Below are positions 18,450-27,761 of a DNA stretch of 64,000 nucleotides, in pieces. The stretch comes from an uncultured Bacteroides sp. (GTDB lineage Bacteria; Bacteroidota; Bacteroidia; Bacteroidales; Bacteroidaceae): contig CAAFUN010000112.1 in the NCBI GenBank assembly GCA_900766195.1, forward strand, positions 16,764-80,763, given 5' to 3'. Made by a program: the position numbers and the translations under genes. The notes below the pieces were generated by a model. That model saw only the letters and a list, made by a program, of their open reading frames with translations. It made no database searches and had not been told where the DNA came from. Numbering within the stretch: the stretch's first letter is position 1; each line of letters begins with the position of its first letter.

Positions 18450-20822
18450 ATGAATAAATTTCCAGTAAGTATACTATATACTTTACTTTTATTATCATGC
18501 AGTAACACAAAGGATAAAATATTATTTTCTTTTGACAAACAACTGGAAGGTATAAGTAATATCAAAGGGCTGAAAGGCAATGGAGATTATCTGTATACTA
18601 CAGCAGGAAATATGTTATATTCCATTGGTAACCAATTTGGTAATTTTCCAGAAACAGGTTTTCATGTACCAGGGGAAATGGGAGGAATATGGCAACATCC
18701 TATTAAATTATTGGATGGATTCCAACTTTCAATAAACGATTCTATTTTAACAAAAAGTAAGCAGTTTACGGCTTACCCGTTTGCCAGCCAGTTCGATTAC
18801 CAACAAAGCCAGGAAGTATCCGTTAAGCGTACAGATTTTGTTCCCGATAGTTTGCCTGTACTGGCCATAGAATATATTATCTCGAATAAAACATCCGGGC
18901 TTAAAGATATGAATGTATCACTATATATAAACTCCGATCTACGTCCTGTATGGTTAGGAGAAAGAAGTGGCATGATAGACAGCAGAGATACTTTATTGGG
19001 CGTTCAAGACAATAATATCGTCATTATAAAAGATAGCTTGAATGAATGGTATGCAGGCATTTCGTCCGAAACAGACAGCTTTACTGTCAAAAACTCAAAA
19101 AACAGTTTACTAAAAGGAAAGGGAGTTAGTATTAAACTTGGCATTCCGATTTTCAAATTGAAGGCTAATGAAAAAAAGATAATCAGGTTTTATATATCCG
19201 GCTCAACGAAAAATATCACAGAAGTGGATCAAAACCTAAAAATAGCCAAGGAAAATATACAAAACCTTTTTGCCAAAAAGAAACAACGCTATGCTGAAAT
19301 AGATGACAGAGCAAGAATAACGATCCCTGATACATTATTAATGAAAGCCTATCAGTGGGGGAAATATAATACTGACTGGTTGATCCGTGATGTGCCGGGA
19401 ATGGGACAAGGGCTAAATGCCGGACTGCCAGATTATCCATGGTTTTTTAGTAATGATCAATCCTCCGCTTTTAACGCTTTAGTGGGAACAATCGAACCTC
19501 AGTTATTTTACAATTCATGGGAAATGCTATTAAGAATTTCAAAAGAATATAACAATAACTCAGGACGTATTATACATGAAGTCTCTACAAACGGGCAGGT
19601 ATATGATAAAGGGCGTATGGAAGAATCACAAGAATTTATCAATACAGCATGGAAAGTGTTTAAATGGACAGGAAATAAAGTTTTTTTGAAAATATACTAT
19701 GAACAAGGGAAAAAAGTCTGGAAATTTCTTCAAGAACATGATACGAACAATAATCTTTATATAGAAGGTTATGGAGGGGTCGAAATAGAAGGTCTGGATG
19801 ATGAAATGTTAGATGTCGCCTATCATACACAGGTCTTCCTGCAAACAATGTCGGAAATGGCACTTGTCTTCAATGAATCAGATTTGTCTTCAGAATATTC
19901 TGAAAAAGCACAAATACTGAAGAAAAAAATTAATGATGACTGGTGGAATAAATCAGAAAATCGTTATTTCGACTTCATTGCAAACAAGAATAAAGCCCTA
20001 CAGTTAATTGATATCGCATTAGAAAAGAGAGTAAATAATAATCGGAATAAGTGGGCAAAAGAGAAACTTCTGGAGTTGAAGGCTAATATTAGGAATGGTA
20101 AATACAACGAGAAAGGTTATTCAGTATATTATAATCCATCGACTGGTGTTCTGACCTCAGATGTGGCAGACAAAGAAAAGGCTGTAAAGTATCTTGAATC
20201 AGTGCCGTTTTTCACCAACAAATATGGCTTATATATATCGGGAATAGCCCGGCCTGACGATATTACATTAGAGGAAAGTTCAGTCGCTCATCGTCTGAAA
20301 GGAGAGTTTAACTATCACGAAGCGATTATGGTAGGAGCAACATCAGGACTTGCTATAGCTGAATGTAAATATCGGGGAGCAGATTTTGCTATGGTTTATA
20401 TAAACAAGATACTGAATAATTTCAGTTTTGCTACTCCGGGGACAACCTACGAAGTATCTCCTGATTATGGAATGTTTGTTCAGGCATGGAATGTGTCGGG
20501 TATTAACATTCCTCTTATTCAATACTTTTTTGGAGTGAATCCGATGGCGTATAACAAAGAAATAACGATTAAGCCGGATATGCCATCCGATTGGAAGTAT
20601 GCTAGACTAGAACGTCTGTTGATAGGTAACAACAAACTATTAATTGATTTCAAACAGGTAAATAATAAGCAGGTATATACTATTGGAAATTCACAAGAAG
20701 GCTGGGTGGTCCATTTTAAATTGCCCAAGAGTGCTAATTATGTAAAAGTGAATGGAAAAGAGATTAAAGCAGATAGTGGTATAGTTAAATTGATCGGATT
20801 GAAGAACATTATTGAATTTTAA
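18450..20822 (+). CDS. Six-hairpin glycosidase-like lipoprotein, family not assigned
   Basis: A 790-residue protein with a lipoprotein signal (LLLLSC). The N-terminal part (to about 280) looks like a beta-sandwich. The middle part has features of an (alpha/alpha)6 barrel as in glycogen-debranching or GH15/GH63-like enzymes: GLPDYPWFFSNDQSSAF, RIIHEVSTNGQVYDKG, EESQEFINTAWKVF. The end (about 700-790) is a small beta domain. I cannot name a GH family or the catalytic pair. Candidate acids lie in SNDQS, the HEVS element and EESSVAHRLKGEF. The context suggests hydrolysis of an alpha-glucoside on the cell surface or in the periplasm. It is probably co-transcribed with the GH65 gene 13 bases downstream. 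Confidence 0.62.
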   Translation: MNKFPVSILYTLLLLSCSNTKDKILFSFDKQLEGISNIKGLKGNGDYLYTTAGNMLYSIGNQFGNFPETGFHVPGEMGGIWQHPIKLLDGFQLSINDSILTKSKQFTAYPFASQFDYQQSQEVSVKRTDFVPDSLPVLAIEYIISNKTSGLKDMNVSLYINSDLRPVWLGERSGMIDSRDTLLGVQDNNIVIIKDSLNEWYAGISSETDSFTVKNSKNSLLKGKGVSIKLGIPIFKLKANEKKIIRFYISGSTKNITEVDQNLKIAKENIQNLFAKKKQRYAEIDDRARITIPDTLLMKAYQWGKYNTDWLIRDVPGMGQGLNAGLPDYPWFFSNDQSSAFNALVGTIEPQLFYNSWEMLLRISKEYNNNSGRIIHEVSTNGQVYDKGRMEESQEFINTAWKVFKWTGNKVFLKIYYEQGKKVWKFLQEHDTNNNLYIEGYGGVEIEGLDDEMLDVAYHTQVFLQTMSEMALVFNESDLSSEYSEKAQILKKKINDDWWNKSENRYFDFIANKNKALQLIDIALEKRVNNNRNKWAKEKLLELKANIRNGKYNEKGYSVYYNPSTGVLTSDVADKEKAVKYLESVPFFTNKYGLYISGIARPDDITLEESSVAHRLKGEFNYHEAIMVGATSGLAIAECKYRGADFAMVYINKILNNFSFATPGTTYEVSPDYGMFVQAWNVSGINIPLIQYFFGVNPMAYNKEITIKPDMPSDWKYARLERLLIGNNKLLIDFKQVNNKQVYTIGNSQEGWVVHFKLPKSANYVKVNGKEIKADSGIVKLIGLKNIIEF

Positions 20823-20835
20823 AATCAAACAAAAG

Positions 20836-22878
20836 ATGAGAATAATAAAGATACTTTCTATACTCCTACTATTTGGCTTTACTTTCTCCGAAACTAAAGC
20901 TCAGGATCCATGGGTAATAAGTACGAAAAATCCCGATACGTCAGATTATTACGGGATAACCGTGGCCAATGGTATCGTTGGAGTTATATCTTCCCCAGAA
21001 CCGTTGAAAATAAAAGAAGTGGTACTTGCTGGGGTATACGACATGTTTGGTAGAGGGCGTGTTGGCAATTTTCTTCCCAGTTTCAATCTATTGAATATGC
21101 AACTTATGATAGGAGATGAGAAAGTAAATATGAGAAATATATCGAATATGGAGCAATCACTTGATATGCGATATGGAACCTTTCATGCCTCATTTAACTA
21201 TAAAGATGAATTGAAAGTAGAATACGACTACTGTGCTTTGAGGCATTTACCTTATTGTGTCTTATTAAATATAAAATTAACTGCTAGAAAAAGCATAGAT
21301 CTTACATGTAGCAATATGATGGAAACTCCGTCATCTCTACGTGACGGGCAGCAATATTATAATGAAATAGACCGTCCGCATACTTTGATTCAGCTACTTA
21401 CTTCTGTTGCCAAAAGTCCAACAGGAAATCTGACCATGGCGGCATCAAATAGTTTTATCTTCAATGAACCGCATGGATATGAGCCAAAGGTATTACATGA
21501 AATGCAGGATAATAATATGCATCTGGCTAAATTCAAAAAAAACATGAAAGCCGGAGAGTCATACACATTCTCGGTTGTGGGTTCAGTAATATCTTCAGTA
21601 CAATATGCCGATCCGCTTAATCAGGCTGAACGGTTAACAATCTACGCAAAGCTTGAAGGAAAAGATCGTCTAACAGACGGACATAAAAAGGCATGGGATA
21701 GACTGTGGGAAAGCGATATTGAAATAGAAGGTGACCCGCAGGCACAACAAGATATAAGAAGTATGCTGTATCATATATACGCATTTAACAGGGAGAATAC
21801 CGATTATTCACCATCTCCTATGGGATTGAGTGGATTGGGATACAATGGTCATGTGTTCTGGGATACAGAGTTGTGGATGTATCCGGCTCTTCTTTTGCTC
21901 CATCCTGAAATGGCTAAGAGTATGGTAGAATATCGTTTCAATAGATTAGAAGCTGCAAAAAAAAATGCTTTTACTTATGGCTATAAAGGAGCAATGTATC
22001 CTTGGGAAAGTGCATATACTGGTGTAGAAGAAACCCCAGTATGGGCTTTGACCGGGCCTTTCGAGCATCATATTACTGCTTGTGTGGCAATTGCAGCATG
22101 GAATTATTATCTGGTTACAGACGATAAAAATTGGCTTATAGAGAAAGGATGGCCTATTTTGAAATCAACAGCTGACTTTTGGTGTAGCAGGGTCGAAAAG
22201 AATGAGAAAGGCGAATATGAAATTAAGAATGTAGTAGCCGCCGATGAATGGGCAGAGAACGTTGACAACAATGCATTTACTAATGCCGCAGCAAAGGTTA
22301 ATCTTGAATATGCTATTAAATGCGCTCGAATATTAAGCGTAAATGTGCCGGAGCAATGGAATGAGATTACGAAAAATATTTCTATTCGTCATTTACCGAA
22401 TGGGGTTACCCGAGAACATGACACATATAATGGTGAGCCTATAAAACAGGCGGATGTCAACCTGCTTGCATTCCCGCTTAAAGTCATAACTGATGATATT
22501 CAAATAAAAAAAGATTTAGAATATTACGAAGTAAGAATTCCAGAAAAGGAAACTCCGGCTATGACACAGGCCGTCTTTGCATTGTTATATAGCCGTTTAG
22601 GCGATGCGAAAAAATCGTATTATTTTTTTAAGAATGCTTATGAGCCCAACCTTTTACCTCCGTTTCGGGTAATTGCCGAAACTAAAGGAGGTACCAACCC
22701 ATATTTCATTACAGGTGCAGGAGGGATCCTGCAAACTGTACTTATGGGGTATGGTGGCCTTGATATCCAGCCCGAAGGAGGTATTGGGCAGATAAAAACC
22801 AAAAAGCCTACACACTGGAAAAAATTAACTCTTAAAGGTATTGGTAAGGAAAAGAAATCATATACTATAAACAATTAA
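20836..22878 (+). CDS. GH65 glycoside hydrolase, kojibiose-hydrolase-like
   Basis: A 680-residue secreted protein (signal peptide ending ETKAQ). It has the GH65 pattern: an N-terminal beta-sandwich (TSDYYGITVANGIVGV), an (alpha/alpha)6 barrel with GHVFWDTELWMYPALL, and the acid motif DEWAENVDNNAFTN with Glu471 as likely general acid. Near the end FRVIAETKGGTNPYF has Glu615 placed where the general base of GH65 hydrolases is expected. From memory, the Flavobacterium johnsoniae kojibiose hydrolase uses Glu472 and Glu616, almost the same positions. A base at this site argues for hydrolysis rather than phosphorolysis. Likely substrates are kojibiose, trehalose-like or related alpha-glucosides. 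The ATG at 20836 is chosen for its signal peptide. Confidence 0.85.
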   Translation: MRIIKILSILLLFGFTFSETKAQDPWVISTKNPDTSDYYGITVANGIVGVISSPEPLKIKEVVLAGVYDMFGRGRVGNFLPSFNLLNMQLMIGDEKVNMRNISNMEQSLDMRYGTFHASFNYKDELKVEYDYCALRHLPYCVLLNIKLTARKSIDLTCSNMMETPSSLRDGQQYYNEIDRPHTLIQLLTSVAKSPTGNLTMAASNSFIFNEPHGYEPKVLHEMQDNNMHLAKFKKNMKAGESYTFSVVGSVISSVQYADPLNQAERLTIYAKLEGKDRLTDGHKKAWDRLWESDIEIEGDPQAQQDIRSMLYHIYAFNRENTDYSPSPMGLSGLGYNGHVFWDTELWMYPALLLLHPEMAKSMVEYRFNRLEAAKKNAFTYGYKGAMYPWESAYTGVEETPVWALTGPFEHHITACVAIAAWNYYLVTDDKNWLIEKGWPILKSTADFWCSRVEKNEKGEYEIKNVVAADEWAENVDNNAFTNAAAKVNLEYAIKCARILSVNVPEQWNEITKNISIRHLPNGVTREHDTYNGEPIKQADVNLLAFPLKVITDDIQIKKDLEYYEVRIPEKETPAMTQAVFALLYSRLGDAKKSYYFFKNAYEPNLLPPFRVIAETKGGTNPYFITGAGGILQTVLMGYGGLDIQPEGGIGQIKTKKPTHWKKLTLKGIGKEKKSYTINN

Positions 22879-22901
22879 GTTATTTGTTAAAATTAGAAGA
22901 A

Positions 22902-22934
22902 AATCCTGTCCGAACAAGTAAGGATTCTTTTTTT
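22902..22934 (+). terminator. Short stem with T-run
   Basis: AATCCT (22902-22907) pairs with AGGATT (22921-22926) and a run of seven T follows at 22928-22934. It lies between the GH65 and trehalase genes. The stem is only 6 base pairs, so it is probably a partial attenuator at best. Confidence 0.4.
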
Positions 22935-22950
22935 ATTAAAACATGATGAG

Positions 22951-24495
22951 ATGAAACAGATACAAATATTACTAATCTTCGTCCTATTTATTAATAGTTG
23001 CCGGATAGCTGCACAAGAAAGCAAATCTGCACCGGATAAGGTCTATCAGAATTTATTTATTGATGTGCAGATGCTAAGGATATTCCGGGACAATAAAACT
23101 TTTGTAGATGTTACGTCAAAGAGGGAGAGTAGTGCTATATTATCGGATTATAAAAAGACCAAAAATAAACGTGGCTTTTCCCTTAAAGCTTTCATTACTA
23201 AGAATTTTGATATTCCATCAGAAAGTTATTCAGATAATAAGTTGAAAAATGAGGAAGATATAATCAGCCATATAAACAGTCTCTGGGAAGCATTGGAAAG
23301 ACAACCGGATAAAGATATCAAAGGTAGCTCTCTTTTGCCTCTCCCATATCCGTATATTGTTCCGGGAGGTAGATTCAGGGAAGTATATTACTGGGATTCT
23401 TATTTTACAATGCTTGGTTTACGCGAGAGTGGAAAATATATTCTGATAGAAAGTATGACCCGTAACTTTGCACATATGCTGAAACAGTACGGACATATTC
23501 CTAATGGAAACCGGAGCTATTACTTAAGCCGTTCACAACCTCCTTACTTTTCATTGATTGTAGAATTGCTTGCTTCTGTAAAGGATGAAGGTATATACGC
23601 GGAATATCAGACAGCTCTTGAGATCGAATATAATTATTGGATGGATATCAGCTCCAAAACTTCTCATGTTGTAAGACTTGACGATGGCAGTATTTTAAAC
23701 CGATATTGGGATCAGTCGGACAGACCTCGTCAGGAGTCATTTTATGAAGATTCAACCCTTGTAGCTGGATTAAAGAACCCATCGCAGACTTATAGAGATT
23801 TACGCTCCGGTGCTGAAAGCGGATGGGATTTTAGTAGCAGGTGGTTAATCAATAGTCAGAAATTGGAAACAATAAGAACCACTGATATATTACCTGTCGA
23901 TTTAAACTGTTTACTAGACCATCTGGAAACTACATTAGCAAGGAGTTATAGCCTTTCTGGGCAATTACAGAAAGCTGCAAAGTTTTCTGCACTAGCTCAA
24001 AGCAGGCTTATAGCCATCAACAAATACTTTTATAATCCGCATGACGGTTGGTATTATGATTATATTATCTCAGAGAATAAAATATCGGTGGAAAAAACAA
24101 TTGCAGGAATGAGCCCATTCTTTTTTAAGATAGCACCGAATACATATATAGATAAGGTTACGAAAATCATTACCAATGAATTCTTATATGCTGGAGGTGT
24201 AGTAACGTCTCTGAAAAACTCCGGACAGCAATGGGATGCCCCGAATGGATGGGCTCCCCTTCAATGGATAACTATAATAGGACTACGTAATTATGGAGAG
24301 AATCAGCTGGCTGAAGATATTGCAAAAAGATGGATAGGATTAAACAAAAAAGTTTATAAATCGACTAGAAAACTCATGGAAAAATATAATGTAAAAGATA
24401 TGAATCTGACTGCTGGAGGTGGTGAATATCCAGCACAAGATGGCTTTGGATGGACAAACGGAGTGTTGCTGGCTTTGATGGGGATATATAAATGA
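22951..24495 (+). CDS. treA: GH37 alpha,alpha-trehalase, periplasmic
   Basis: A 514-residue protein with an N-terminal signal (FVLFINSC, giving a possible lipoprotein). Both family signatures are present: PGGRFREVYYWDSYF at about 138-152 and QQWDAPNGWAPLQW at about 426-439. The expected catalytic residues are visible: Asp293 in SGWDFSSRW and Glu492 in GGGEYPAQDGFGW. It hydrolyses trehalose to two glucose units. As the last gene of the SusCD locus it points to trehalose or trehalose-containing glycosides as a cargo. Confidence 0.93.
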   Translation: MKQIQILLIFVLFINSCRIAAQESKSAPDKVYQNLFIDVQMLRIFRDNKTFVDVTSKRESSAILSDYKKTKNKRGFSLKAFITKNFDIPSESYSDNKLKNEEDIISHINSLWEALERQPDKDIKGSSLLPLPYPYIVPGGRFREVYYWDSYFTMLGLRESGKYILIESMTRNFAHMLKQYGHIPNGNRSYYLSRSQPPYFSLIVELLASVKDEGIYAEYQTALEIEYNYWMDISSKTSHVVRLDDGSILNRYWDQSDRPRQESFYEDSTLVAGLKNPSQTYRDLRSGAESGWDFSSRWLINSQKLETIRTTDILPVDLNCLLDHLETTLARSYSLSGQLQKAAKFSALAQSRLIAINKYFYNPHDGWYYDYIISENKISVEKTIAGMSPFFFKIAPNTYIDKVTKIITNEFLYAGGVVTSLKNSGQQWDAPNGWAPLQWITIIGLRNYGENQLAEDIAKRWIGLNKKVYKSTRKLMEKYNVKDMNLTAGGGEYPAQDGFGWTNGVLLALMGIYK

Positions 24496-24678
24496 GATTT
24501 AGATGGTAGAGTTTATATAAATAATTATATCATACACAATTCGATAGCGACCACTTAGCCCACTCGTTACTCTACTATCCATTGTTAAACCTAAATCGGT
24601 CTTATGCCCAAGCATACGATATTCCGCCGGACAAACTGGATAATAATTAGGGTTCCCTGAATAGTTCTCTTTAACTAA

Positions 24679-24719
24679 TTTACAACAGGTTTACACGCAT
24701 TTGTCTATATCTTTGCACC
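24679..24719 (+). promoter_or_regulatory. Promoter/operator of the AraC-GyrI gene
   Basis: A -7 box TATCTTTG lies at 24708-24715. The 41 bases 24679-24719 match 34 of 41 bases upstream of the P-type ATPase gene (25734-25774), including a degenerate form of the TGCAAC/GTTGCA dyad. The shared element suggests common control of both genes. Confidence 0.6.
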
Positions 24720-24766
24720 GAAAAGGAATGAAGAGAATAAAGCATTTCTCCTTATAAATAAATGAC

Positions 24767-25663
24767 ATGAATAAATACCACTTGAATCAGCTAAATAAAG
24801 TTCTTGACTATATTGACCAAAATTTAGATGAAGATTTGACTTTAAATAAAATAGCAAGTATTGGGAGTTATTCTCCCTTTCACTTCCACAGGCTTTTTCG
24901 TGCATATACCACCGAAACCCTCAATGAATATATTACCAGAAAACGCATAGAAAAAATCGCCTCAATTTTAATCCGTGATAAATCAAAAAAGATTTCTGAT
25001 CTTTCCTTTTCTTACGGTTTCTCAAGTAACTCAACTCTAACCAAGACTTTCAAAAAAATATATGATATCAGTCCTAGTAAATTCAGCCGGCTAAGTCATT
25101 CTCGATATGATAAAATCATAAAGAGCAAGAACGGACAAAGATTTGAACGATTCGAGGAATACATTTGCCACATCAATAACTTAAAAGAATGGATAGATAT
25201 GAATGCAACTGTTATCGTTAAAGAAGTTGAACCGCTAAAAATGGTTTATGTAGATCACATCGGAGTTCAAGGATTAGACCAAGCTTTTTACAACATCATT
25301 GCTTGGGTTGTAAAAAAGGAATTAAGGAGCGAGCAAGATATAAAAGTTATCCGCATTTACAAAGATAGCTTTAAGATTACTCCTGCTGATAAAGTACGTA
25401 TGGAAATAGGAGTCCCGATAGAAGATGAAGTAAAGACAGAGCAGGACATTCATTATAAAGAAATCGATGTAAAACGCTGCATTATCGGTAGCTTTGAAAT
25501 CAATATGGATGAATTTGAGAAAGCTTGGTCTTCTATGTTTATTTGGATGAACGAAAACGGATATAAGCCCAGAGAAGACAGACCCTTTGAAATTATAAAA
25601 AATAACTTCGACGAACATCCGCAAAAAAAGTGTATTATTGACTTATACATCCCTATCGAATAA
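24767..25663 (+). CDS. AraC-family regulator with GyrI-like effector domain
   Basis: A 298-residue protein. The N-terminal double helix-turn-helix (about 8-107; DEDLTLNKIASIGSYSPFHFHRLFRAYT and SFSYGFSSNSTLTKTFKKIYDISPSKF) is followed by a GyrI-like/SOUL-type ligand domain (about 145-296; VKEVEPLKMVYVDHIGVQG, FEIIKNNFDEHPQKKCIIDLYIPIE). This is the Rob/SoxS-like plus effector layout used for drug or small-molecule sensing. It is transcribed alone, and its promoter region nearly duplicates that of the metal ATPase gene downstream, so it may act on the same operon or answer to the same regulator. Confidence 0.9.
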   Translation: MNKYHLNQLNKVLDYIDQNLDEDLTLNKIASIGSYSPFHFHRLFRAYTTETLNEYITRKRIEKIASILIRDKSKKISDLSFSYGFSSNSTLTKTFKKIYDISPSKFSRLSHSRYDKIIKSKNGQRFERFEEYICHINNLKEWIDMNATVIVKEVEPLKMVYVDHIGVQGLDQAFYNIIAWVVKKELRSEQDIKVIRIYKDSFKITPADKVRMEIGVPIEDEVKTEQDIHYKEIDVKRCIIGSFEINMDEFEKAWSSMFIWMNENGYKPREDRPFEIIKNNFDEHPQKKCIIDLYIPIE

Positions 25664-25733
25664 AGAAAAAGTTCTGCTCAAAATACTTCTACAAAATAAG
25701 TATGCAACGCGAATAGAGATAGAAACTATGTAA

Positions 25734-25774
25734 TTTGCAACCGGGTTGCACCCATTTGTCTGTATCTTTGCATC
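25734..25774 (+). promoter_or_regulatory. Promoter/operator of the P-type ATPase operon
   Basis: TATCTTTG at 25763-25770 is a good -7 box. A perfect dyad, TGCAAC-cgg-GTTGCA (25736-25750), sits just upstream where a repressor or activator could act. The downstream operon includes a Fur-family regulator, which is a candidate ligand for the dyad. Confidence 0.62.
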
Positions 25775-25790
25775 AAAAAGAAATAAAGAT

Positions 25791-27761
25791 ATGAGCCATA
25801 ATTGTAGTTGCAAAAGCTGTGGGTGCGAAAGCCCCGAAGCAAAAAAGCCTGAAACTACTTGTTCAGGCAATACCGCAAAAGCTGGTATGATAAAAGAATA
25901 TTGGAAAATTGCATTATCGGCAATTATACTCTTTGCCGGTATTGCACTCAACGCACTGGATGTTGCATTCTTCCGTAGCAACACCACACAGTTGATATGG
26001 TATATAGTAGCCTACCTGCCGGTGGGGCTACCGGTAATGAAGGAGGCATGGGAAACTATCGTCGAGAAAGATTACTTCAGTGAGTTCACGTTGATGTCCG
26101 TAGCTACTTTTGGGGCATTCTACATTGGCGAATATCCCGAAGCAGTAGCCGTGATGTTGTTTTATGCCATAGGAGAACTGTTTCAGGATAAGGCCGTGAG
26201 TGGTGCGAAACGTAGCATCAAGGCGCTACTGGATATCAGACCTGAAACAGCTACAGTAGTATGCGATGGCAACCGCCTCATCAAAATTCCCTCTGAGGTA
26301 CAGATTGGAGATATTGTTGAAGTGAAAACAGGTGAGCGTGTTCCGCTAGACGGAATATTGTTGGACGACTCTGCTGCCTTTAACACCGCTGCCCTAACGG
26401 GTGAAAGCGTACCACGAAATATCCATAAGGACGAAGAAGTGCTTGCAGGAATGATTGCGACGGATAAAGTGATACAGATGCAGGTGACCAAACCTTTTGA
26501 CAAGAGTGCATTGGCACGCATTTTGGAATTGGTGCAAAACGCCTCGGAGCGTAAGGCTCCTGCCGAACTGTTTATCCGCAAGTTTGCACGCATCTACACA
26601 CCGGCAGTTATCGGGCTGGCATTATTGGTGGTATTTGTTCCATTGCTCTATGCTCAATTCAACACGCAATTCATTTATAACTTTGATCAATGGCTATACC
26701 GAGGACTGATCTTTCTCATCATTTCATGCCCTTGTGCGTTAGTCATCAGCATACCTTTGGGCTATTTTTCGGGTATTGGAGCCGCCTCACGAAAAGGGAT
26801 CCTGTTTAAAGGAGGTAATTACCTTGAAGCCATCACCCGCATTGACACGGTGGTCTTTGACAAAACGGGAACATTAACCAAAGGTACTTTTGATGTGCAG
26901 TCCTGTCATCCTGCCACCGGATTCACTGCCGAGGAGCTTATAGGCATGCTTGCATCGATAGAACAAAACAGCACCCACCCCATAGCCAAAGCCATTGTGC
27001 AATATGCCGATGATAGGCAAATAGCTATGCATCAAGCTAGTGATGTGACGGAAATAGCCGGTCACGGACTGAAAGCCTCGTTTGAAGGTAAGCAACTGCT
27101 GGCAGGCAACACCAAGCTATTGGCCAAAGACCAAATAGCATTTCCCGAGGAACTTCAGTCCATTGCAGACACTATTGTGGTGTGTGCTCTCGACAATCAA
27201 TACGCCGGATATCTGCTCTTGTCCGACACGCTGAAAGATGATGCGCTTGAAGGTATACAAAGACTAAAAGCTTTAAATATCAGTAATATTCAGATCTTAT
27301 CGGGAGATAAACAAAGTATTGTTACTAACTTTGCTAAAAAGCTGGGGATAACAGAAGCATACGGTGATTTGCTTCCCGACGGCAAAGTGAGCCACATAGA
27401 GCAACTGCGCAACAGTCAGGGCAGACAGGTGGCTTTTGTGGGCGACGGCATCAATGATGCTCCCGTATTGGCCTTGAGCAATGTGGGCATTGCCATGGGA
27501 GGACTGGGCAGCGATGCCGCCATTGAAACGGCAGATGTTGTGATACAGACCGATCAGCCGTCAAAAGTGGCTATGGCCATTGAAATAGGCAGGAGTACAC
27601 GTCGGATCATCTGGCAGAATATAACATTTATATTTGCAGTTAAGGCGTTGGTGATGATACTTGGAACCTGCGGTATAGCCACATTATGGGAAGCCGTGTT
27701 TGCCGATGTAGGTGTTACACTGATTGCCGTATTAAACGCAATGAGAATTCAAAGGAGATAA
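25791..27761 (+). CDS. zntA: P1B-type heavy-metal ATPase (Zn/Cd/Pb export type)
   Basis: A 656-residue inner membrane pump. It has the P1B core: CPC (313-315) in a membrane helix, DKTGT with phosphorylated Asp357, GDGINDAP near the C-terminal end of the nucleotide domain, and Asp639 in DVGVTLIAVLNAMR, the acidic residue typical of the Zn/Cd/Pb subgroup. There is no HMA domain. Instead the first 15 residues have CSCKSCGC, a short Cys cluster that may bind metal. The ATG at 25791 is chosen because the longer frame starts inside the promoter. The stop overlaps the start of the Fur-family gene by one base. Confidence 0.92.
   Translation: MSHNCSCKSCGCESPEAKKPETTCSGNTAKAGMIKEYWKIALSAIILFAGIALNALDVAFFRSNTTQLIWYIVAYLPVGLPVMKEAWETIVEKDYFSEFTLMSVATFGAFYIGEYPEAVAVMLFYAIGELFQDKAVSGAKRSIKALLDIRPETATVVCDGNRLIKIPSEVQIGDIVEVKTGERVPLDGILLDDSAAFNTAALTGESVPRNIHKDEEVLAGMIATDKVIQMQVTKPFDKSALARILELVQNASERKAPAELFIRKFARIYTPAVIGLALLVVFVPLLYAQFNTQFIYNFDQWLYRGLIFLIISCPCALVISIPLGYFSGIGAASRKGILFKGGNYLEAITRIDTVVFDKTGTLTKGTFDVQSCHPATGFTAEELIGMLASIEQNSTHPIAKAIVQYADDRQIAMHQASDVTEIAGHGLKASFEGKQLLAGNTKLLAKDQIAFPEELQSIADTIVVCALDNQYAGYLLLSDTLKDDALEGIQRLKALNISNIQILSGDKQSIVTNFAKKLGITEAYGDLLPDGKVSHIEQLRNSQGRQVAFVGDGINDAPVLALSNVGIAMGGLGSDAAIETADVVIQTDQPSKVAMAIEIGRSTRRIIWQNITFIFAVKALVMILGTCGIATLWEAVFADVGVTLIAVLNAMRIQRR

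Noticed and set aside
24653..24661. TTCCCTGAA resembling the 22-base repeats at 11338 and 11551
   Set aside because: Only 9 bases are shared and the flanks differ, so it does not support paired ends of an element around the alpha-glucoside locus.
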